A stretch of DNA of 64,000 nucleotides, taken from contig CAYVQE010000012.1 of the NCBI GenBank assembly GCA_964454005.1, positions 1 to 64,000 on the forward strand, in the 5' to 3' direction. Below the pieces are notes generated by a model. That model did no database searches. It was not told the origin of the DNA and saw nothing but the letters and a program-made list of their open reading frames with translations. The DNA comes from CAYVQE01 sp964454005 (GTDB lineage: Bacteria > Myxococcota > B64-G9). This document shows, in pieces, positions 58,946 through 64,000 of this stretch; the first letter of the stretch is position 1, and every line of letters begins with the position of its first letter. Both the position numbers and the translations under genes were made by a program.

Positions 58946-59899
58946 ATGCGATTTCTCGAGTCCATCGCCCCGATCGCCTTGACCGCGATCCTGGCCCAGC
59001 CCCTTGCACCGGCTCGCGCCGCGGACGAGGATGCCTTGCCGGTCATCGGCGACGTGCCCAACGGCACCCGGCTGTACCGCACCCATTGCACCGTCTGCCA
59101 CGGCTTCGACGGCTCGGGCGAGGGGCCGGCCCGGCCCACGCTCGAGACCCCGCCGGCCGATCACCGCGACGGTTCGCTGATGAACGCCCGGGACAACACC
59201 ATGCTGTTCGACATCATCCAGATGGGCTGCAAGCCGCGGGGTTGCTCGCCTACCATGCCGGCCTTTGGCGACGACGCCGACGACCTGGCGACCTGGGACC
59301 TGGTGGCCTACCTGCGCACGCTGCACATGCCCCTGACGGCCTTCTTCCCGCGCGTCGATCAGTATCTGGTCAAGCAGTACCACCTGACCCACGAAGGGGG
59401 CGAGCGCTTCCAGGCCGGACAGCGCGAGCGGATCAAGCGGCGCGCCGGCAAGGTCGATCCGGCCCGGCTGAAGCAGACCGTGTTCACCCTGTTCCGCGCC
59501 GAGCAGCGCCGGACCAGCCCCGAACTGGTGCCGCAGCAGCCGCGGCGCCTGGCGGAGCTGAAGAAGCCCAACAAGCTGGGCTACGTGCAGTTCATGGTGC
59601 TGGAGGGCCCGCGCAAGCGTAAGATCCCGGTCGGGCTGGCACTCGATACCAACTACACCATCCACAAGCTGGTGGTGACCCTGCGGGATCCCGGCCTGGC
59701 CGGCGAGTACAACCGCCGGCTGGAGAAGTACGTCGGCATGGGCAAGCGCGGCGACGCACCGAAGTTCAAGACCGGCCGCGATCGCATCAGCCGCAAATTC
59801 GATCTCGAGGTGCAGAAGCTCTACGTGCTGGCGGTCGAGGGCGCCAACGCCTACGAGCGCGAGGAGCGCGAGCGTTCCTGGGCCGACGGAACCTTCTGA
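58946..59899 (+). CDS. Cytochrome c-type protein with uncharacterised C-terminal half
   Basis: This 317-residue protein starts at the ATG at 58946 (GGGAGGAG upstream) and has a signal peptide (RFLESIAPIALTAILAQPLAPARA). Residues about 30-140 are a class I cytochrome c: GTRLYRTHCTVCHGFDGSGEG with the haem-binding CTVCH, and the likely axial Met in CSPTMPAFGDDADDLA. The rest (about 145-317) is rich in Lys and Arg, without Cys, and matches nothing I know. It is probably co-transcribed with the cytochrome c'-like gene, so the two may form one periplasmic electron-transfer unit. The stop lies directly next to the convergent stop at 59900. Confidence 0.8.
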   Translation: MRFLESIAPIALTAILAQPLAPARAADEDALPVIGDVPNGTRLYRTHCTVCHGFDGSGEGPARPTLETPPADHRDGSLMNARDNTMLFDIIQMGCKPRGCSPTMPAFGDDADDLATWDLVAYLRTLHMPLTAFFPRVDQYLVKQYHLTHEGGERFQAGQRERIKRRAGKVDPARLKQTVFTLFRAEQRRTSPELVPQQPRRLAELKKPNKLGYVQFMVLEGPRKRKIPVGLALDTNYTIHKLVVTLRDPGLAGEYNRRLEKYVGMGKRGDAPKFKTGRDRISRKFDLEVQKLYVLAVEGANAYEREERERSWADGTF

Positions 59900-60550
59900 T
59901 TACTCTTCTACCCAGCGGCGAGGCACGCCGGCTTCGCGGGCCTGCTCGGGCAGCTTCTGCTCGAGGTAGGTGCGGGCCTCGCGCAGGTTCGCCTGGCATT
60001 TCTCGAGCTTGTCGTCGAGCGCGATGGATTTCTGGCGGGCGCCCGGGGTGGCGAAAATGAGCGCCTTGTGCCGCAACAGATCGCGCTCGCGTTCGAGTTC
60101 GGCGCAGCGGCTCTCGAGATCGGCCACCCGCTTGCGGGCCCGGGCGGCTTTCTCCTGCCAGGCCTGCTTGGCGCCTTGGCGGCCGCCGGCTGCCGCATCG
60201 GGATCGGCTTCGGCTTCAGCGGCCTCTTCAGCGGCCGCCTCGTCCTCGATGCCGGGGTCAGCCGGCAGGCGCTCCTGGCGGGCGCCCTCCGGCAAGGGCC
60301 GATACCAATCGGTGGCACCCGAGCGGTCGCGGCCGGATCGGCCGCCGGCCCGCTTTTTCTCGGCGGCCCCCTCTTTCTCCAGCTTCTCGATCACCTTGGA
60401 CCGCTGGGGCTCAGGTAGCTGATAGGGATCGTCGGTGTAGTGCACCACCCCATCCTCATCCACCCAGCGGTAGCTCTCGGCCCGGACTCCGCCGATCGGC
60501 GCCAGGGCCAGCAGGCCAACGAGACCGATGCCGGTCAGACGGCGGGCCAT
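59900..60550 (-). CDS. DUF4124 domain protein, exported
   Basis: This 216-residue protein starts at the ATG at 60550, behind GGAGGAGG. A signal peptide (MARRLTGIGLVGLLALAPIGGVRA) is followed by the DUF4124 strand pair SYRWVDEDGVVHYTDDPYQLPEPQ. Then come a basic low-complexity region and an acidic Ala/Glu-rich stretch (AAAEEAAEAEADPDAAAGG). A coiled coil with two Cys follows (ADLESRCAELERERDLLRHKALIF). The role of DUF4124 is unknown. The GAF gene stop lies 2 bases upstream of its start, so the two are probably co-expressed. Confidence 0.8.
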   Translation of the reverse strand: MARRLTGIGLVGLLALAPIGGVRAESYRWVDEDGVVHYTDDPYQLPEPQRSKVIEKLEKEGAAEKKRAGGRSGRDRSGATDWYRPLPEGARQERLPADPGIEDEAAAEEAAEAEADPDAAAGGRQGAKQAWQEKAARARKRVADLESRCAELERERDLLRHKALIFATPGARQKSIALDDKLEKCQANLREARTYLEQKLPEQAREAGVPRRWVEE

Positions 60551-60552
60551 GG

Positions 60553-61575
60553 TCACCTCCTCCGCAGCAGATAGCGGGCCAGCTGTTGGCTGATGAAGCT
60601 GGCCACGCCCAGATCGCGTTCGTTGAAGGTATCGCTGGACTTCTTGTTGATCAGCTCCAGGGCGCCGACCACTTCGCCCTCGTCCTGAACCGGCACGCAC
60701 AGGATCGAGCGGGTGGGGTAGCCGATCTTCTCGCTGATGGCGGCGTAGAAACGGGGATCGCGCTCGGCGTCGGAGACGGCCAGGCCGACGGCGTTCTCGG
60801 CACAGAAGCCCACGATCCCCTGGCCCATGTGTACGGTGAACTGCATCACCTCCTGCGCCTTGGGACCGCGGGCGGCGCCGAAGTGCAGGTCATCCGAACT
60901 CAGATCGGTCAGCAGCACCGAGCCCGCATCCGTGCCCAGGGTGTTCATGGCCACGTCGAGCATGAAGTACAGGGCGTCCTCGCGGTCGGTCTTCTGCTCG
61001 ACGCCGCTGGTCAGCTCGAAGATCTCCTCGAGCAGGTCGGCGGTGGCCTCCGAGGTCAGATCCAGCGCCCGGCCGATGCCCGATTCGGTGGCCGTGTAGG
61101 GCAGTTCGGGCGCCGGCGCCGGCGGCGCCGTGGGAATGGCGTCGGCCGCTGGCTCGGCCGGCGGGGCTGCCGGCGGTGCGGTCGGGATGGGTTCGGTCGG
61201 CGGGGCTGCCGGCGGTGCGGTCGGGATGGGTTCGGCCGGCGGGGCGGTCGGGACCGCCTCGGCCGCCGGCATCTGGGGCGCGGTGGCCGCGGCCGGCATC
61301 TCGGGTTCGGTGGCGCCGGTCTCGGCTGCGGCGGCGCCCGCGTCTCGCTCGTCGAGTTCGCGGATCTGGAACACCCGTCCGCTGGCCGCATCGGTGACGT
61401 GGATGGAGTTGTCGGGCTTGATGTCGCACAACACGTTCTCGGCTGCCGCTCCGCCTTCGCCGACCTTGGCCAGACCGGCCTTGAGGGCATCGATCCAGAT
61501 GTCGGCCTCCAGCCGCAGGCGCATGTCCATGGGCATCCGCGCCGACCGGGGGATGAATACTTCGAAGCGTGGCAT
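60553..61575 (-). CDS. GAF-domain protein with Pro-rich linker
   Basis: This is a 340-residue cytoplasmic protein. I start it at the ATG at 61575, where GGGAGAA is upstream and a clean N-terminus results (MPRFEVFIPRSARMPMDM). The first ~95 residues are an uncharacterised a/b domain. A linker of Pro, Ala, Thr and Glu (PIPTAPPAAPP repeats) covers about 100-175. A GAF domain fills the rest (EDALYFMLDVAMNTLGTDAGSVLLTDL, GQGIVGFCAENAVGLAVSDAERDPRF, TRSILCVPVQDEGEVVGALELINK). No effector domain such as GGDEF or kinase is fused, so it probably signals through a partner. Confidence 0.85.
   Translation of the reverse strand: MPRFEVFIPRSARMPMDMRLRLEADIWIDALKAGLAKVGEGGAAAENVLCDIKPDNSIHVTDAASGRVFQIRELDERDAGAAAAETGATEPEMPAAATAPQMPAAEAVPTAPPAEPIPTAPPAAPPTEPIPTAPPAAPPAEPAADAIPTAPPAPAPELPYTATESGIGRALDLTSEATADLLEEIFELTSGVEQKTDREDALYFMLDVAMNTLGTDAGSVLLTDLSSDDLHFGAARGPKAQEVMQFTVHMGQGIVGFCAENAVGLAVSDAERDPRFYAAISEKIGYPTRSILCVPVQDEGEVVGALELINKKSSDTFNERDLGVASFISQQLARYLLRRR
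61160..61237. repeat. 39-bp tandem duplication in the GAF protein linker
   Basis: Two 39-bp copies (61160-61198 and 61199-61237) are nearly identical and code for the PIPTAPPAAPPxE repeat. A partial third copy follows. It is recent enough to keep DNA identity, and copy number may vary. Confidence 0.9.
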
Positions 61576-61608
61576 GGGATTCTCCCGTGATGGCAGGTCG
61601 TTACAAAC

Positions 61609-61637
61609 ATGGTAGGCAGGCCCAGGCCGGGTGTCAA
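61609..61637 (-). promoter_or_regulatory. Promoter of the GAF-DUF4124 operon
   Basis: On the minus strand TTGACA (61632-61637), 17 bases, TACCAT (61609-61614). Leader about 25 bases before the ATG at 61575. Confidence 0.65.
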
Positions 61638-61704
61638 CCGATGAGACGCCGGCCTGACGCAGAGATCGCGACCGAGGTGGAAAATCAGGGGAGGGCGCCT
61701 TCGG

Positions 61705-61734
61705 TTGACCCGTTCTCTCCGGCCGGACTAAACT
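61705..61734 (+). promoter_or_regulatory. Candidate promoter of the gene at 61840
   Basis: TTGACC (61705-61710), 18 bases, TAAACT (61729-61734). Leader about 100 bases; two AGGAGG-like or GGAGGC sites lie before the ATG, the nearer being GCGGAGGCC. Confidence 0.45.
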
Positions 61735-61839
61735 CGGAGCATCGGATTCGACGAGCCGATCGCGGCTTGAGCACCTCGGGCCGGCGGCGGGCGGCTTCCA
61801 GCCCCACTGCCGCCAGCGGAGGCGATTGCGGAGGCCAGC

Positions 61840-62472
61840 ATGGCGGGTGAACCGGGCTACCAGGTGGATCTGGAAAGCGAGACGATCCTGTACGAGGGCG
61901 AGCGGCTCGATCGGACGGCGCTGGCCGATCGCATCCGGCGCATGATCGAACAGCAGGATTATCGCATCTCGACCGCGGGCAATGCGCTGCAGCATCTGGA
62001 GGAGGTTTTGTCCAGCGCCCGGCAGCTCGAGGTGCGCCTGACCGCAGCCGAGGCCGACCGGCTGGAACGCCACGCCCGGCGGGCCGAGCTGAGCCCGGCG
62101 GCGTTTTTGCGCCAGGCCGCGCTGGCCTACTTGTCCGCCCAGCCCCCGCTCGATTCGGGTGCGGATGCACCGGCGGAGCCGCCGGCTGCGGCCGAGCCCG
62201 AGGCCCAGCCGACCTTGACCGCCATCACCACCGAGCCGGTCGAGCCGGAGGAGGCGGGCGAGGCGGTCGAGCTGACGCCCAAGCGGGGCGGAGAGGCGGC
62301 CGCTGCGGCCGGGTCCGAGCCGCCGGACGGGAGTTCGACCGACGAGGCCGCGGGCGAACCCATGGCCGGCGTCGCGCCCGAGCACCAGAGCAAGGTGGTC
62401 GTCGATCCGGCCTTGCAGGTCGAGCAACCGGATCCCGACTCCATCGGCGACAGCTGGTTCAAGAAGGATTGA
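61840..62472 (+). CDS. Small acidic protein with a possible ribbon-helix-helix segment
   Basis: This 210-residue protein does not belong to a family I know. Residues about 1-58 are hydrophilic (YQVDLESETILYEGERLDRTAL). Residues about 64-98 (EVRLTAAEADRLERHARRAELSPAAFLRQAALAYLS) have the strand-helix-helix pattern of an RHH DNA-binding or plasmid-type fold. The rest is a long Glu/Pro/Ala-rich disordered tail ending DSIGDSWFKKD. The ATG at 61840 has a good GGAGGC site. It has its own promoter candidate and is convergent with the thiolase gene. Confidence 0.65.
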   Translation: MAGEPGYQVDLESETILYEGERLDRTALADRIRRMIEQQDYRISTAGNALQHLEEVLSSARQLEVRLTAAEADRLERHARRAELSPAAFLRQAALAYLSAQPPLDSGADAPAEPPAAAEPEAQPTLTAITTEPVEPEEAGEAVELTPKRGGEAAAAAGSEPPDGSSTDEAAGEPMAGVAPEHQSKVVVDPALQVEQPDPDSIGDSWFKKD

Positions 62473-62631
62473 TCGGCTCGACCGTCGCCGTGGACCGGCG
62501 GGCCGTTGATCCGATACGGCTCCAGCGGCTCCGCGGGTTGGCGGTCCAAGCGGTGCTGTGCGGGCACGGGCCGGCCGTTCGCGATCCGGCCGTCCTGGCC
62601 CGGCTGTTCGCGGGTCAGCGGAGAGATCGGC

Positions 62632-63816
62632 TCAGGGGGCCTCGATCAGCACCGCCTTGCCCATGCCGCCGCCGACGCACAGGGTGGCCAGGCCGCGCTT
62701 GGCCTGCCGCCGCCGCATCTCGTGCAGCAGTGAGATGGTGATTCTGATTCCGGTGCAACCGACCGGATGGCCCAGGGCGATGCCGCTGCCGTTGACGTTG
62801 GTGATGGAGCGATCGAGTCCCAGCAGCTTCTCGCAGGCCAGGTACTGGGCGGCGAAGGCCTCGTTGAGCTCGATCAGCTCAACGTCTTCAAGCTTCCAGC
62901 CGGCCCGATCGAGCGCCTTGCGCGTGGCCGGCACCGGGCCGTAGCCCATCAGCTCGGGCTCCACCCCGGCCGCCGCGTGGCCGACCAGCCGGCCCATCGG
63001 CTCGAGGCCGAGCTCGCGCACCTTGTCGGCCGAGGCCACCACCACGAAGGCGGCGGCATCGTTCAGGCCCGAGGAGTTGCCCGCGGTGACCGTGCCGTCC
63101 GTTTTGAACGCCGGTCTGAGCTTGGCTAGATCCTCGGCGGTGACGTCCATGCGCACGTGCTCGTCAGTATCGATGGTCTTGGTCTGGCCGCGCCTGGCCG
63201 GCACCTCGACCGGTACGATCTCCTCGGCGAAGCGACCCTCGTGGATGGCCGCCGCCGCTCGCTGGTGGCTGGTCAGGGCCAGCTCGTCCTGGGCCGCGCG
63301 CGGGATGTCGTACTTGGCGGCCAGGTTTTCCGCGGTCAGGCCCATGATCAGGTCCTTGACCGGATCGGTCAGCCCTTCCCACAGCGCGTCGGTCAGCACA
63401 CCGTCGCGCAGCCGGTAGCCCCAGCGCGCCCCCTTGAGGGTGTACGGGGTGTGGCTCATGCTCTCCACCCCGCCGACCAGGACCAGATCGGACTCCCCGG
63501 TCTGGATCTGCTGGGCGGCGAATACCAGCGCCTGCATGCTGGAGCTGCACTGGCGTTGGATGGTGGCCGCCGGTACGGAATCGGGGATACCGGCCCGCAG
63601 CGAGATGACGCGCCCGATGTTGATCTCATCCGAGACCATCATGCAGCAGCCGACCAGGACGTCGTCCAGGGCGGCCTTGTCCACACCGGCGCGCCGGATC
63701 GCCTCCTCGGCGGCCACCACGCCGAGGTCGGCGGCTCGGACCTTCAAGAACTGGCCGCCGAACGAGCCGATGGCCGTTCGGCAACCCTCCAGGATATAAG
63801 CGTCTCTGAGTTCCAT
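62632..63816 (-). CDS. Thiolase (acetyl-CoA C-acyltransferase)
   Basis: This 394-residue protein starts at the ATG at 63816 (GGAGGAACG upstream); a longer frame adds only non-family residues. It is a complete type II or III thiolase with the nucleophile Cys90 in TIQRQCSSSMQA, NEAFAAQYLACE, the catalytic His in GIALGHPVGCTGIR and the acid Cys in CVGGGMGKAV. It joins or cleaves 3-ketoacyl-CoA in fatty acid oxidation or butanoate metabolism. No other beta-oxidation gene is adjacent. CATGG-TT-CCATG (63849-63860) upstream could be an operator. Confidence 0.94.
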   Translation of the reverse strand: MELRDAYILEGCRTAIGSFGGQFLKVRAADLGVVAAEEAIRRAGVDKAALDDVLVGCCMMVSDEINIGRVISLRAGIPDSVPAATIQRQCSSSMQALVFAAQQIQTGESDLVLVGGVESMSHTPYTLKGARWGYRLRDGVLTDALWEGLTDPVKDLIMGLTAENLAAKYDIPRAAQDELALTSHQRAAAAIHEGRFAEEIVPVEVPARRGQTKTIDTDEHVRMDVTAEDLAKLRPAFKTDGTVTAGNSSGLNDAAAFVVVASADKVRELGLEPMGRLVGHAAAGVEPELMGYGPVPATRKALDRAGWKLEDVELIELNEAFAAQYLACEKLLGLDRSITNVNGSGIALGHPVGCTGIRITISLLHEMRRRQAKRGLATLCVGGGMGKAVLIEAP

Positions 63817-63848
63817 CGTTCCTCCGATCGCTGTCCGACTGAAGCCCG

Positions 63849-63860
63849 CATGGTTCCATG
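63849..63860. promoter_or_regulatory. Inverted repeat upstream of the thiolase gene
   Basis: CATGG, two bases, CCATG in the 114-base gap between divergent genes, overlapping the likely -10 of a weak thiolase promoter (TTGACT at 63876-63881 on the minus strand). It is a short repeat, so chance is possible. Confidence 0.3.
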
Positions 63861-63930
63861 ACAGCCGGGGTGCAGTCAAATGACGATTCGCCCGTTTTTC
63901 CGCCCCGCCGGTCGTGCTATCCTGCCCGGG

Positions 63931-64000
63931 ATGCGTTGGTTGGTGCTCAGCCTGGTCTTCTTGTCGACGGCCGCCAGGGCCGGCAGCGCTGAGCCGCCGC
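63931..64000 (+). CDS. Start of an exported protein, cut by the window end
   Basis: The ATG at 63931 opens 23 codons that read as a Sec signal peptide (MRWLVLSLVFLSTAARAGSA) and continues to the edge. A TATCCT -10-like hexamer lies only 7 bases upstream, which again suggests a leaderless mRNA; no Shine-Dalgarno is visible. The product cannot be told from so short a piece. Confidence 0.6.
   Translation, partial: MRWLVLSLVFLSTAARAGSAEPP

Noticed and set aside
58280..59665. A 461-codon minus-strand frame across both cytochrome genes
   Set aside because: Both sense genes have signal peptides, haem motifs and good ribosome-binding sites; the antisense frame has low-complexity composition.

Overview
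The window is about 70% GC, with no tRNA, rRNA, CRISPR array, insertion sequence or phage gene that I can see. The gene content fits a Gram-negative, secretion-rich, Myxococcota-like (old Deltaproteobacteria) bacterium. Evidence for this includes a Hanks-type Ser/Thr kinase with a C-terminal PEGA domain, a PEGA repeat protein, a Cys-rich lipoprotein carrying a formylglycine-generating-enzyme fold, paired DUF4139 (MuiA-like) proteins, c-type cytochromes, PbpC with an alpha-2-macroglobulin, and a TolC/HlyD export operon. The taxonomic placement is inference from gene families. A 100-N run at 927-1026 inside a heptad repeat marks a scaffold gap, so this is a draft or metagenome contig.

Layout. 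1-1540: an autoregulated RelB/RelE-like toxin-antitoxin pair and a coiled-coil protein broken by the gap. 1.5-7.3 kb: two MuiA-like proteins, a PEBP-like protein and an endoglycoceramidase-like GH5 hydrolase. 7.6-20.9 kb: a translationally coupled set made of a 1700-aa exported modular protein of unknown function, a thioester alpha-2-macroglobulin and penicillin-binding protein 1C. 21-22.9 kb: phosphatidylserine synthase and RNase D. 22.9-27.5 kb: the PEGA protein and the Cys-rich FGE-like lipoprotein, facing the Ser/Thr kinase. 30.5-38.8 kb: a kelch-like lipoprotein, 8-oxoguanine deaminase, a three-subunit xanthine-dehydrogenase-type hydroxylase and a GlpD-like dehydrogenase. 38.8-44.5 kb: a TetR regulator with a leaderless promoter, a possible degenerate RelA/SpoT-fold protein coupled to a PDZ lipoprotein, a lytic transglycosylase and an EamA transporter. 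44.6-47.5 kb: both subunits of DNA topoisomerase VI, an enzyme that is unusual in bacteria, behind a near-consensus promoter. 47.6-51.7 kb: an FSA-type transaldolase, a membrane heterodisulfide-reductase-like Fe-S protein and an FHA-GGDEF diguanylate cyclase. 51.9-57.7 kb: a Yip1-like membrane protein and a TolC-HlyD-permease-permease operon with no ATPase gene. 57.9-64 kb: two c-type cytochrome proteins, a DUF4124 protein, a GAF protein, a small possible RHH protein, a thiolase and the first 23 codons of another exported protein.

Regulation. Sigma-70-like promoters can be read directly, with TTGAC(A/C/T), 16-18 bases and TA(G/T/C)(C/A)(A/C)T. Several sit so close to the start codon that the mRNA would be leaderless or nearly so (38820, 41898, 1273 and perhaps 63931). 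Some carry palindromes overlapping -10 or -35 elements (toxin-antitoxin, TetR, diguanylate cyclase), which suggests autoregulation. The best candidates for undescribed biology are the 1700-aa partner of the A2M/PbpC pair, the degenerate RelA/SpoT-like protein with its PDZ lipoprotein, and a bacterial topoisomerase VI with a lysine-rich tail.
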